From positions 475,161 to 539,160 of the forward strand of contig JAFYYH010000021.1 of the NCBI GenBank assembly GCA_017557635.1: a DNA stretch of 64,000 nt, read 5' to 3'. A program made the translations under genes and the position numbers. Below, in pieces: positions 17,057 to 25,955 of the stretch; position 1 is the first letter of the stretch, and each line of letters starts with the position of its first letter. This DNA comes from Bacteroidaceae bacterium. Its GTDB lineage: Bacteria; Bacteroidota; Bacteroidia; Bacteroidales; Bacteroidaceae. The notes beneath the pieces are model-generated. The model searched no databases and was not told the origin of the DNA. It saw only the letters and a program-made list of their open reading frames with translations.

Positions 17057-17628
17057 TACTCTTTATCCTCAAAATTGAAGTTGGGGAACTTAATTTTATT
17101 GGCCACCATGAAATTCTTCATGGCTGACTTGTTCATGAGCACACCGGCATTGGCACCGCGAGCCTTAAGAGCTATGCGAGCATCCTCAATGGTCTTCACA
17201 TCAGGCATCTCAGTTACGGTGTCTGCGTTTGGTGTAGTGTCGTTACCTCCTGCGCCAGAGCTATCACCAGCGTTATTATCAAGAACTTTATTATCAGGCG
17301 TAGGTCTGGAGTTGGCAGCAGTTCTGTTTCCTGCACCATTATTTTCTCTTCCTGTGCGGTTAGTGACTTTTTTCTTTGTTTCAACAGGTTCGGCTGTGCC
17401 GATAACCTTAACAAGCCTGATTACACCGGTTTTAAAGAGTGAGCTTGATTCAATCATCAGCTGCTCTATCCTGTTGGCGCAAGCAAATGTAGCAGGACGA
17501 TAATTTGCGCCTCTCAGATCATTGCCGCGCTTGAAAGTAACCTGCATCTCGTTGCGGCCGTTGCCCAGCGGAATCATCATCACCGCTTCACGTTTGCCGT
17601 CAACGCCATAAATCTTTGTCTGTGACAT
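17056..17628 (-). CDS. hypothetical virion-region protein with disordered linker
   Basis: 190 residues. A folded N-terminal part (about 1-80, MQVTFKRGNDLRGANYRPATF) is joined by a low-complexity Asn/Thr/Gly linker (about 85-135) to a short C-terminal module, MKNFMVANKIKFPNFNF. The linker implies two independently anchored ends. Located directly after the major capsid candidate and a stem-loop; its ATGs and stop overlap the next gene. Function unknown, perhaps head decoration or completion. Confidence 0.55.
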   Translation of the reverse strand: MSQTKIYGVDGKREAVMMIPLGNGRNEMQVTFKRGNDLRGANYRPATFACANRIEQLMIESSSLFKTGVIRLVKVIGTAEPVETKKKVTNRTGRENNGAGNRTAANSRPTPDNKVLDNNAGDSSGAGGNDTTPNADTVTEMPDVKTIEDARIALKARGANAGVLMNKSAMKNFMVANKIKFPNFNFEDKE

Positions 17629-17655
17629 ATTTGTTATATTTGGTTGTTTTATGAA

Positions 17656-17687
17656 GAAAGAGGTAAGGGCATCCCCTTCCCTCTTTC
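17656..17687 (-). terminator. stem-loop after the major capsid gene
   Basis: Arms GAAAGAGGTAAGGG (17656-17669) and CCCCTTCCCTCTTTC (17673-17687) form a stable hairpin with one bulge in the gap between the capsid gene stop and the next minus-strand start. It lacks a T-run, so partial termination, or mRNA stabilisation to raise capsid output, are both possible. Confidence 0.5.
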
Positions 17688-17708
17688 ATATCAGTTATTT
17701 GGACTATA

Positions 17709-19430
17709 TTAGGCCACCTGACCCACAATACCCTCAAACAGTTTCCAATCTTCCAGATTGTTGTCCCACTCAACGATGTCACCAGCCTTGAAGCCGGCAT
17801 CATCATCATCGGCAGTAAGGAAGTACTTCTTAAGTTTCAGGCTTGCGTCGGCTGCTATCTCCTCAGCAGTAGGCAGAGCAGACACTGGCTCAAATGTTGC
17901 CTGGATGCTTCCCAACTTAGCAGCCTTGGCTGCAGCAGCCTGTGACGGGCATGCCAGTACAGCATTGTGACCCAGCAGGTCAACACAGTCAATACGTATA
18001 AGGTTGTACTCCTTGGCCTCACGTGCCTCACCGGTCTTAGACATGTCACGTTCCTTACGCTCCTCGGGCTTTAAATACGGACGCTCAGCATTCTCAAGGT
18101 CAAGAACAGCCATGTACTCGGTGTAGCCCAGGTCGTCAAGCGTCTGTGACCAGATGAACTCCAGTGAGCCGAAGTTATCCTCATACATTCTTATCTTGAT
18201 GCCGAACTTGTTAACCTCAACCTTACCCACATCCTTATGTTTGAGGCTGGAGTTAGCATACTTGATGATACGCTTAAGCTCCTTCTTGCCGCAGAATGCG
18301 TAAGCATGGTCGTTGGTAGCGTTGTTTGTAAACATCAAGGTGGTGATTGCCAGGAAGTCGTCATCATTCATCTCATTACCATGGGTATAGAGGATAGGAA
18401 TCTGACGCAGCATACCTTTCTCATGATATACGCTCTCACGGCCGTTGGTCGCCTTGACATCAATCTGATCGTGATACTGCTTGCCGTTCCAGTGTGAGCG
18501 TGCACACTTACGCTTAAAGTTATCCTTGGCGTGAGTAAGGATGTTACGGGTCTTCCACGACATCTTAGTCTCACTCTCCTCAAAGCGGTCGGTAACAACA
18601 ACAGTCTCAATCTTCTTCTGCAGATAACACTCACCAGGAGCGGGCTGGAATGAAGATGACTGGACGTTCATCTGTGACTCTGAGCCTGCGGTTGCCATGC
18701 AATGGAATGTTGCGGTAGGCTCGATAGTTACTGTTGTTTCACTTGCAGTAGGAGGATTCAGAACCTTGAACTTAATCTTCTCTCCCTGGAAGTCGTTGTC
18801 AAGCACAAAGAGTGTAAGCTCACCATCAGCAATCTGGTTGCCTGCCTCATCCTTGGCATAACCCTGAACACCTTCTACTACTACGTCTGAGTAGTTGATA
18901 AGTATCTCCCAGTTTTCAAGGTCTTCCTTAGCGATTGCAATAGTCTTGTTGTTGCTGTTATAGGTAATGGTAATGTCGCTATCACCGATATATACGCTAT
19001 CAAGGTCTGATGAGCCGTCTACCCAATGTTTGTGAACATAATCCTTAGCCTTGACAGGCTTACATACACGTGCAATAAGAAGCTCCTCGGGATACTTGAA
19101 CTTACGGAACTCAACCGTCTTCTCGTCGTAGTCCTCAGCCAGCAGTCCAGCGTCCCTAAGATTGGTTGCCGATGACGGCTGTCCGGGCAATTGCGTCAGG
19201 TTGCCCTGCTCATCAGGCTTGACAGCCTCGCCTGCAGGTCTGCCGCCAGGGTTTTCTTCACTTACAGGCTCAATATTCTCTGATGGATTAGGGTCAGCCG
19301 CAGGCTCTACCGGGTCCACCACTGCCATTGCAAAGCCGCTGCTGGCTCCCAGCAGAACAGCTACAACCACGAGTAGAGCTGACAGCAAACTCATTTTGTG
19401 GTTCTTCAGATAATTCAAAATCTTCTTCAT
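17709..19430 (-). CDS. major capsid protein candidate with N-terminal hydrophobic leader
   Basis: 573 residues. The position after a scaffold-like gene and near portal and terminase, and the size, point to the major capsid protein; the central part (about 270-480) has the mixed alpha/beta look of HK97-fold coats (TRNILTHAKDNFKRK, GKKELKRIIKYANS, WSQTLDDLGYTEYMAVLDLE). The unusual part is the start: MKKILNYLKNHKMSL, a hydrophobic run (LLSALLVVVAVLLGASSGFAM) and a Pro/Glu-rich linker to about residue 85. This looks like a signal or membrane anchor followed by a spacer, probably removed on maturation. Family is inferred from context. Confidence 0.68.
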   Translation of the reverse strand: MKKILNYLKNHKMSLLSALLVVVAVLLGASSGFAMAVVDPVEPAADPNPSENIEPVSEENPGGRPAGEAVKPDEQGNLTQLPGQPSSATNLRDAGLLAEDYDEKTVEFRKFKYPEELLIARVCKPVKAKDYVHKHWVDGSSDLDSVYIGDSDITITYNSNNKTIAIAKEDLENWEILINYSDVVVEGVQGYAKDEAGNQIADGELTLFVLDNDFQGEKIKFKVLNPPTASETTVTIEPTATFHCMATAGSESQMNVQSSSFQPAPGECYLQKKIETVVVTDRFEESETKMSWKTRNILTHAKDNFKRKCARSHWNGKQYHDQIDVKATNGRESVYHEKGMLRQIPILYTHGNEMNDDDFLAITTLMFTNNATNDHAYAFCGKKELKRIIKYANSSLKHKDVGKVEVNKFGIKIRMYEDNFGSLEFIWSQTLDDLGYTEYMAVLDLENAERPYLKPEERKERDMSKTGEAREAKEYNLIRIDCVDLLGHNAVLACPSQAAAAKAAKLGSIQATFEPVSALPTAEEIAADASLKLKKYFLTADDDDAGFKAGDIVEWDNNLEDWKLFEGIVGQVA

Positions 19431-19450
19431 AGTTGTATTGAAAAAAGTTA

Positions 19451-20227
19451 TTACACTATTTCATCCCAAGGATTATATGGTTTTGGAGGTTCGGGCTTGG
19501 GCATGCTGCCGCCACGACCGCCATTTATTGACGGCATTGTGCTGCCGCCAGCAGTACCGCGTGTCTTGCGGTTAGCCTCAATACGCTCGTTACGGCCTGC
19601 AACCAAGCCCTCCTTACGTGCTGCCTCTACATCACTTTCATAATGAGTGCCACGCCATACGGTGTTAAAGTCATCTTCATCGAACATGCTCACACCACCT
19701 TTCTGTGCAATGTCAATCAGACGCACAGCCACGGCGGCTTTCTCCTCATTACTCAGGTTATGTTCATTACCCCAGTTGTCCAGACGCTCCAGGAAACTCT
19801 CATAGTTCTGCTGGTCCTGCTCCTCCAGCTCACGGCTCTTACGGGCACGCTCACGGTAATCTTCAAGCTGTGTCTGGAACTTACCACGGCCCTCCTCGGT
19901 TGCCAGCTCAGCCAGTTCGTCACCAAACACCTCAATCAGTGCCGCACGCGGATCACCTGTCTCAATCATCATGTTCAGGAAATCAGCAGCTTTTGGATCG
20001 CGGTAAAGAACTTTAGCCAGCTTTTCGTTCATGCTGGCGTTCTCTGCTATCTGTGATGCGTCCGCATCCATCATCTCATTGATAGCCTCATCCAGGTCGG
20101 CCAGTTGTCCGTCTTGTCCTTCCTGTCCTTCTGGTCTCACAAACTGGCGGTCGGGGAAACGGCCCTGTACTCTTTCCAGCAGTTTCTCCCTTGCGGTCTT
20201 AACTTGCTCTTTATCAGGTTTTGCCAT
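19451..20227 (-). CDS. capsid assembly scaffold-like protein
   Basis: 258 residues from the chosen start MAKPDKEQVKTAREK; an upstream ATG would add 28 residues in the promoter region. It is acidic, Gln/Glu-rich, almost all helical (LEDYRERARKSRELEEQDQQ) and ends in a disordered Gly/Pro tail (GGRGGSMPKPEPPKPYNPW), the usual make-up of scaffolding proteins. It lies 20 bases upstream of the capsid candidate on the same transcript. The repeated upstream element GTCTATCTTAGCCCC stands 63 bases before the start. Confidence 0.7.
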   Translation of the reverse strand: MAKPDKEQVKTAREKLLERVQGRFPDRQFVRPEGQEGQDGQLADLDEAINEMMDADASQIAENASMNEKLAKVLYRDPKAADFLNMMIETGDPRAALIEVFGDELAELATEEGRGKFQTQLEDYRERARKSRELEEQDQQNYESFLERLDNWGNEHNLSNEEKAAVAVRLIDIAQKGGVSMFDEDDFNTVWRGTHYESDVEAARKEGLVAGRNERIEANRKTRGTAGGSTMPSINGGRGGSMPKPEPPKPYNPWDEIV

Positions 20228-20290
20228 TGCTTTTTGATTGTATGTTTTCTTTCTTGCTACCAAAAGTAACTCAGACCGCAAAGTGGGGTA

Positions 20291-20305
20291 GTCTATCTTA
20301 GCCCC
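20291..20305 (-). promoter_or_regulatory. shared upstream element, copy 1 (scaffold/terminase divergent region)
   Basis: GTCTATCTTAGCCCC on the plus strand (minus: GGGGCTAAGATAGAC). It lies between the minus-strand scaffold gene and the plus-strand terminase cassette. Here it sits inside an inverted repeat, GTGGGG...CCCCAC. The same 14-base core occurs upstream of four other minus-strand virion genes. Confidence 0.6.
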
Positions 20306-20348
20306 ACACAATTTGTAACTTCAATGCAGCAGACAACTATTTCAGACA

Positions 20349-20762
20349 TTGAAAGATACAGACCTCAAACGTCAGCGAGACCGTGACCTCTATAAGGTCT
20401 ATGTGCGCTCACTCAGTACTGGCCACTTTGCCAGTATCGGTGAAGCTGCCGACCACGCTCGCCGCCAGCCTGCACCACAATGGTATATATCCGCACGGAC
20501 CGCCAGTCTGCTTATCGGCCGTATCATGACACACCAGTCGCTTATCAACCTCAACAGCAACTCACGTCAGCGTATATGGTATCTCTATGACGCTTACCGC
20601 GATTATCTCAAAGCCCACCCCGGCTGCACGCTCTCACGTGAGCTCTTACTGGAGCAGCTGGTTGAACTGCCGGCACCCCATTTCTTTGTGTCGGCCGGCC
20701 GAGCCAAACATATAATCATCTATGAACGCCGCGCTGCAATCAAGCGCATGAGGAGACAATGA
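20349..20762 (+). CDS. small-terminase candidate with two internal repeats
   Basis: 137 residues, very basic. The only in-frame start is TTG at 20349; an in-frame TAA at 20316 excludes an ATG upstream. Two diverged repeats of about 45-50 residues are visible: DLYKVYVRS...PAPQWYISARTASLLI and RIWYLYDAYRDYL...LPAPHFFVSAGRAKHIII. Basic repeat proteins directly before a large terminase are often DNA-recognising small subunits, so this is the best candidate. It overlaps the rhomboid-like gene by ATGA. Confidence 0.55.
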   Translation: MKDTDLKRQRDRDLYKVYVRSLSTGHFASIGEAADHARRQPAPQWYISARTASLLIGRIMTHQSLINLNSNSRQRIWYLYDAYRDYLKAHPGCTLSRELLLEQLVELPAPHFFVSAGRAKHIIIYERRAAIKRMRRQ

Positions 20763-21220
20763 GAGTAATCATCATTATAATATGCAGCATCCTGTTATTT
20801 ACAGGCGTGCCTCAGTGGCTTACCGATACACGCTGGCCGCTGCTTTGTGCCATGCTCTATCCGCTTTTCCATGCCAACCTCTTTCACCTGGCCGTCAACA
20901 TGATTGCCGTCTGGCCGCTTTATGCACCTCAGCGTAAGAACAAAGCTCTGCTGCTGCTTGCCAGCTGGATCATATCATGTGTTGTCTGGCCGCTGGCACC
21001 ACATCCTGTAGTAGGAATCAGCAACCTCCTGTATGCCAGCATAGGCTGCCTCTCACCGGTGCTACGTCCAGGTTACTGGCGCTCACCGGTTGTCATCACG
21101 TTCTACGTCATGACCTTTGCTATGGTATTCCTTCCTTTCGTGGCAGGCTGGTCCCATATAGCAGCGCTCGCACTTGGCATTATCGTGTCACTTATCCGAA
21201 CTAAGACCCATGGCACGTAA
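20759..21220 (+). CDS. rhomboid-like intramembrane serine protease
   Basis: 153 residues with about five membrane helices. Rhomboid hallmarks in order: His38/His43/Asn47 (FHANLFHLAVNMIAVW, pattern HxxxxHxxxN), a GxS motif with Ser88 (GISNLLYASIG) and His133 (WSHIAALALGI). These fit a catalytic Ser-His dyad in a minimal rhomboid. It would cleave a membrane-embedded substrate. The gene overlaps the upstream ORF by 4 bases and the large terminase start by 11 bases, so it is tightly built into the packaging cassette. Substrate unknown; the capsid protein's hydrophobic leader is one candidate. Confidence 0.72.
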   Translation: MRVIIIIICSILLFTGVPQWLTDTRWPLLCAMLYPLFHANLFHLAVNMIAVWPLYAPQRKNKALLLLASWIISCVVWPLAPHPVVGISNLLYASIGCLSPVLRPGYWRSPVVITFYVMTFAMVFLPFVAGWSHIAALALGIIVSLIRTKTHGT

Positions 21221-23375
21221 AAGCACCAACACAGCACAGCAGCACCTCAATATGACACAAGAGGAGCTAATCGCAGTCCTTGACATCATAGCCGAGAACC
21301 AGCGCCGCTGTACTATGTATGCCGCGCATTATGATGCTATCACAGGACAGGGCCTGCCTGAGTTGTTGGATGAGGAACGCAGCCAGCTCCGCATACCTGA
21401 CTTTGCCGTACCTGTCCAGTACGTCCCCAAACGTATGATGAAAGTAAAGCTCATACGCAACATCTGCCGTGCCGGAGGCATACAGAATTTCATAGACCGC
21501 CACAAGTGGAAGTCCGAAGATATACCGACCTTTCAGGAAATAGAGGATGAGCTGCGCCGCATACGGCATAAGTATGACTTTTGCAACTGGGCCTATGAGT
21601 GTATATGGATTGATATGAAACTGGGAGGCAGCGGCCGTTTTCTTCTCAACTACGCCCAGCTTCAGGTGCTCAAACTATGTATGATACTCCTTTGGGCCGG
21701 TGTACCTATCAACATAGTCATAGCCAAGGCACGTCAGTGGGGTGGTTCTACGTTCTGTATCTTCTTTCAGTTCTGGCTGCTGGCTCATCATGATCCGTAT
21801 CACTCTTTTGCTGTGGCAGCCCACGTACAGGATGCAGCACATAACGTCCTTAACATGCTGGTTAAGGCACTGGAAAAATACCCAGCCTGGGACCTCGGCC
21901 TGTCACATGGAGAGCAGCTGCATCTGGGCAATTACGGAGGTAATAAACACGGCTATCAGATAAAAGACAGCGCTGGTAACGCCGTTCTGCCAGGTGTCAT
22001 ATACATAGGCTCAGCTGAGCGTCCTGAGTCGCTGCGTTCAGGCCGTATATCCGGAGCCCACTACACCGAGGTAGGTGTGTGGCCTGACACGCCAGGTAAG
22101 AGCGCGCCCGGGCTGGTGGCCGATATCAGCGGTGGTATTCCCAAACAGCAGCCGCTGGCCATGCAGGTATATGAATCTACCGCCAAGACCTCCGATGATT
22201 TCTTTCATGATATCTTTTATGACGCGCTGGACGGCAAGAGCAACTTTCATCCGCTGTTCATACCGTTCTACTACATACCGCATGACACCATGCCTATACC
22301 TGATGAGATGGAGTTTGCTCTATGGCTGTATCGTAATCGTAATAACGAGACACGTGAAGGTAAGTGGCGCAGCACCGGCCGCTATTACTGGTGGCTGTGG
22401 ACCGAGGGTGCTACACTCCAGGCTATACAATGGTACCGATATGAGGAGCTTAGTTTCACACGACGCTCTGAAATGGTCAACGAAGCACCGGCCAGCGTCA
22501 CTGAGGCGTTCCAGTCATCAGGTAACAAGGTCTTTGACTTCTATGATGTAGAGTGGTTCATGAAACATACACGTCAGCCCCAGTGGGAAGGGGACCTCAT
22601 CAGCGACGGCACACGCGGAGCTGACGTACTCAAAAACATACGTTTCATAAGCCGTGCTGGCGGTCACCTTAAGATATATGAAATGCCAGACCCCACACCC
22701 ATACTCAACCGCTACGTCGTAGCTGTCGATATCGGCGGACCCAATGAAACGAGTGACTACTCATCCATTCGTGTCATGGATCGTCTCATGATGATGCCTG
22801 AGTTCGGTACCGGCGGCCGACCTACCATAGTGGCCGAAATGCACTACCATACTGATGATGACCTGCTGGCTTATGACGCCATGCGTCTGGCCGCCTGGTA
22901 TAATAACGCGCTGCTGGTGGTAGAGAGTAACACCTATGAAAGCCGTGACCAGAACCGCGACACCGGTGTTGAGGGCTTTGAGTATATCATGGACGCTGTG
23001 GCCGAGCTGTATGGTGAGCGTAACCTCTACGCACGTCATAACAAGGAGGAGGATATTGACGATAAGATAGAGCGTAAATGGGGTTTCAACACCAACGTAC
23101 GTACCAAGCCACTTATCATCAACCACATGCGCACCTGTCTGCGTGACCGCCTGTGGGATGAGCCCAGTAAGACCTGCTGTCAGGAAATGTCCATATACAT
23201 TGAGGACAAAAAGAAACTGACCGCACCGCCCAAGAAACATGATGACGTTCTCATGGCTACGGCAATACTTCTCTGGATCGCCTTTAAGGAAATGGAGTTG
23301 CCGCAGCTTGTCAAGGAAAGCACCATCACCAGTGACGGCCGCCCACACAGCAGCAACAACCTCACCGCATTCTAA
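21210..23375 (+). CDS. terL: large terminase subunit (packaging ATPase/nuclease)
   Basis: 721 residues from MARKSTNTAQQH, a start overlapping the rhomboid gene by 11 bases. The ATPase part has a Walker A-like AKARQWGGST near residue 171 and an acidic motif in SGAHYTEVGVWPD. The C-terminal RNase H-like nuclease shows its acidic residues in VAVDIGGPNETSDYSS (near 500), LLVVESNTYES (near 570) and KKHDDVLMA (near 675). It cuts and pumps DNA into the prohead through the portal. Unlike nearly all other virion genes it is on the plus strand. Confidence 0.92.
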   Translation: MARKSTNTAQQHLNMTQEELIAVLDIIAENQRRCTMYAAHYDAITGQGLPELLDEERSQLRIPDFAVPVQYVPKRMMKVKLIRNICRAGGIQNFIDRHKWKSEDIPTFQEIEDELRRIRHKYDFCNWAYECIWIDMKLGGSGRFLLNYAQLQVLKLCMILLWAGVPINIVIAKARQWGGSTFCIFFQFWLLAHHDPYHSFAVAAHVQDAAHNVLNMLVKALEKYPAWDLGLSHGEQLHLGNYGGNKHGYQIKDSAGNAVLPGVIYIGSAERPESLRSGRISGAHYTEVGVWPDTPGKSAPGLVADISGGIPKQQPLAMQVYESTAKTSDDFFHDIFYDALDGKSNFHPLFIPFYYIPHDTMPIPDEMEFALWLYRNRNNETREGKWRSTGRYYWWLWTEGATLQAIQWYRYEELSFTRRSEMVNEAPASVTEAFQSSGNKVFDFYDVEWFMKHTRQPQWEGDLISDGTRGADVLKNIRFISRAGGHLKIYEMPDPTPILNRYVVAVDIGGPNETSDYSSIRVMDRLMMMPEFGTGGRPTIVAEMHYHTDDDLLAYDAMRLAAWYNNALLVVESNTYESRDQNRDTGVEGFEYIMDAVAELYGERNLYARHNKEEDIDDKIERKWGFNTNVRTKPLIINHMRTCLRDRLWDEPSKTCCQEMSIYIEDKKKLTAPPKKHDDVLMATAILLWIAFKEMELPQLVKESTITSDGRPHSSNNLTAF

Positions 23376-23399
23376 TCATCAACTCAAAACAATACAGTT

Positions 23400-23798
23400 A
23401 TGAACAAAACAAACATCTTTCAGTCAATCAAAGAGTGGTGGCACAACCTACGCCGCCGCTGGGCACGTCGAGTAGTTACACGTTACGCCAAACGTGAGTT
23501 CTATGCCGCCATGCGCAGGGCCGATGAGCGTTACAAACATGAGCACACCATGATATACGTCTGCTCCAAGCCGTTTGACCCCAGCGTACTCACCACCTAC
23601 GACCGCGCACGATTCAAGCATGAAAAGAAGGTATGGGGCTGGCTCGCTACGCTGCTCACCCTCCAATCGCTTAAGTTCGGCTGTTACTACCACACACCGG
23701 ACCGTGCTGGCAACCAGCGTATGAAACAGAAAGACATAGATGTGCGTCTGGAGTATTTTATCAATGAGCGCTTAGAACTTGCTAAACTCACTGATTAA
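23400..23798 (+). CDS. hypothetical basic protein in terminase cassette
   Basis: 132 residues with a strongly basic N-terminus (WWHNLRRRWARRVVTRYAKR), then a mixed domain (TMIYVCSKPFDPSVLTTYDRARFKHEKK). It follows terL after 24 bases and ends at a bidirectional terminator. No family recognised; DNA or terminase binding is a guess from charge and place. Confidence 0.6.
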   Translation: MNKTNIFQSIKEWWHNLRRRWARRVVTRYAKREFYAAMRRADERYKHEHTMIYVCSKPFDPSVLTTYDRARFKHEKKVWGWLATLLTLQSLKFGCYYHTPDRAGNQRMKQKDIDVRLEYFINERLELAKLTD

Positions 23799-23804
23799 AA
23801 CAAC

Positions 23805-23832
23805 ATGGGCCGCGTATCACTACGCAGCCCAT
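23805..23832. terminator. bidirectional terminator between terminase cassette and portal
   Basis: ATGGGC-C-GCGTA-TCAC-TACGC-A-GCCCAT: two stem sections around a 4-base loop, lying between the ends of two convergent genes. The plus side is followed by TTTCTT; the minus side by GTTGTTTT. Confidence 0.7.
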
Positions 23833-23876
23833 TTCTTACCTTACAAAATCAATTATGTATCAAAAGTATGTTTCTC

Positions 23877-25802
23877 TTATTGTGCCGGAACAGGCGCAGC
23901 CGCAGCCTCCTGCTGGCGTGCGTCACGATATTGTTTCAGTTTCTGCATCCACGGACGCTTACTTATCAGAGCATACTCGTCAAAGGTAATCAGACCGTTA
24001 TTCATCATCTCTTTTGCATCCTGCTCAGCGATCTCACGGAACGCCGGTGTCTCTGCACTCTCCTGAATAGTCAGGTCACAATGTATATAACGCAAATCAT
24101 CCAGGTTCAGCGTAGCCATATCAAACTCGCCGTCCAGCTGGCCCACAATCATCTCCCAGCGTTTGCGGTCATAGTAATACAGCAGGTTCTGCATCTTCTT
24201 TGTATGCTGCAGCTCCAAGAACTTATGGAACTTAAGCAGGAAAGCAGCTACCGTAGTGGTGCTGTTACTTGCCATCTGTGCATATAACGTGCCGCTGGCA
24301 CCTGCAAACGGAGTCTTACCCTGCAGCGCGTCAGTGATAGCCGTTGACTTGTCACTCATACTTGAGAACGTCTGCAAGAATCCGCTCACGTCAAAGTTCA
24401 CCGCATTGCTGTGGAATGACTGCGGCATGAGTTTCTCCATGCCAGGCTTGACATCCACAAATACCAGACCGCCAATCTCCGTCCAGCTCTTTGCAAAGTC
24501 TTTCGGATCAACGCCGTTAAGTATCTGCTTAGGCACAACCGTCACACCCTTAACCTGAGCGCGCAGCAGCCAGTCATGCAGCACGATGGCACGGTTCATG
24601 ATGATATTATGGTCAATCACCGGATACAGGAAACCTTGTATCTTACCGTCAATCATCGGTATGGTACGTACTATGAACGGATGATTACGTCCGGGCAGTG
24701 TGCTCTCGCCCTCCCACAGCACCGTGCCGTCAGGAGCCAAGAACCTGCAATACCAGAACTCGTCAATAAAGAAACCATCCTCACCATATCCGTCACCGGT
24801 GATATATGGAATTTCGTCCTCACTCCAACTTTCTGCTGCGCTCTCCGCAATGGCACGGCGGCGCTGGTTCTCCTGCTTTATACGTTTGCGCTCTGCAGTA
24901 TCGTCAGCGTCAATGATAAATTCCGTACCCTCGTTCCAGTCATGCAGCCTGATACGTGGTTTGGTCTCCTTGGTCCATGCCTCCAGCACCACACAAACAG
25001 ACGGGTCCTCGTCTTTCATCCACTCCAGCACACCGTCTTTGTAGCGGTCCATCAGAGAGTCTAAGCGCGCCTTGCTCTTAAGTGGCTCATATTGCTCAGG
25101 GAAGATAGAACGCAGCACGGCATAATCATCGGCATTACGCGCAAAAGTGGCGGCCAGCTTACCAAAGCTGCATTTAATCATACGACCAAACATGGTAGCG
25201 TCCCACATACGGCTGTCACTCATCAGGCAGTCCATCACAAACAGGTTCGGGTTCACGTAACTGGACCAGCTGTCAAATGTGCCGTCCGGACCGCTGGTGC
25301 TGTCCCATGTCTCATAACCTGCCATAAGACCACCCAGACACAGCTCGCGTCCCCAGTCCAGATACAGCTCGTTCATGGAGTTCTTCTTGCAGTTCACCTG
25401 CAATCCCTTACTCACAATCTCACCAAACGCCTGCTCATCGGCATCCACGGCAGTAGCCTGCGGCTCTAACATCTCACGTGTAATCACGCCGATCATAGTC
25501 TCCACCTTTTCCTGCACCTGGTTACTCTGCACTACGATGTTACCGGTAGTCTGCAGATACTGGCGCATGGTCATGATTTTGCCTTCATACTCCATCAGGT
25601 CTCCCCACTGGTCATCATAGGCAAAACGGAACGCCCTGGCTCTCTGCTCGCGGAAACTCTGCATGTTCAGCCACAGGTCACGAAACTGCTCCAGCAGCGC
25701 CATGTCACGTTTACTACGCTCAATGGCTTTCTTCCGTACGCGTACGCTATCCATCTCGCTTACGGATTTCACTCTGCGGTATAGTCTGTCAGGCTTCTGC
25801 AT
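23877..25802 (-). CDS. portal protein
   Basis: 641 residues, usual for podovirus-type portals. Recognisable traits are a helical N-terminus, FRFAYDDQWGD, a central alpha/beta part with NPLFVMDCLMSDSRMWDA-type segments, a long stem/crown helical region (IMNRAIVLHDWLLRAQVKG), and a disordered Ala/Pro tail. MTMRQYLQTTGN and the Ser/Thr-rich ASNSTTTVAAFLLKFHKFL helix fit portals that expect flexible wing and barrel parts. It forms the dodecameric DNA channel at one capsid vertex. A stem-loop lies in its leader. Confidence 0.82.
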   Translation of the reverse strand: MQKPDRLYRRVKSVSEMDSVRVRKKAIERSKRDMALLEQFRDLWLNMQSFREQRARAFRFAYDDQWGDLMEYEGKIMTMRQYLQTTGNIVVQSNQVQEKVETMIGVITREMLEPQATAVDADEQAFGEIVSKGLQVNCKKNSMNELYLDWGRELCLGGLMAGYETWDSTSGPDGTFDSWSSYVNPNLFVMDCLMSDSRMWDATMFGRMIKCSFGKLAATFARNADDYAVLRSIFPEQYEPLKSKARLDSLMDRYKDGVLEWMKDEDPSVCVVLEAWTKETKPRIRLHDWNEGTEFIIDADDTAERKRIKQENQRRRAIAESAAESWSEDEIPYITGDGYGEDGFFIDEFWYCRFLAPDGTVLWEGESTLPGRNHPFIVRTIPMIDGKIQGFLYPVIDHNIIMNRAIVLHDWLLRAQVKGVTVVPKQILNGVDPKDFAKSWTEIGGLVFVDVKPGMEKLMPQSFHSNAVNFDVSGFLQTFSSMSDKSTAITDALQGKTPFAGASGTLYAQMASNSTTTVAAFLLKFHKFLELQHTKKMQNLLYYYDRKRWEMIVGQLDGEFDMATLNLDDLRYIHCDLTIQESAETPAFREIAEQDAKEMMNNGLITFDEYALISKRPWMQKLKQYRDARQQEAAAAPVPAQ

Positions 25803-25830
25803 ATATGTCGTTTTTCTCTTTATACTTTTA

Positions 25831-25861
25831 AAGGCTGGATGCTGTCACAGCCGCCAGCCTT
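25831..25861 (-). promoter_or_regulatory. stem-loop in the leader of the portal gene
   Basis: AAGGCTGG (25831-25838) pairs with CCAGCCTT (25854-25861), with an inner GCTGT/ACAGC pair extending the stem. On the minus strand it is followed by TTTAAAAGTATAAAG before the ATG. It could be an intrinsic terminator of the upstream transcript or a translation-control hairpin. The rest of 25862-25955 holds CCTAACC-type short repeats but no gene. Confidence 0.5.
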
Positions 25862-25955
25862 CCACCTTTCCATTTCGTTTACTTTGTGTTCTGAATACTA
25901 ACCTAATTCTAACCAAATGAGAAAAGTCCTAACCAATTGCCTTTTATGTGCTCAA

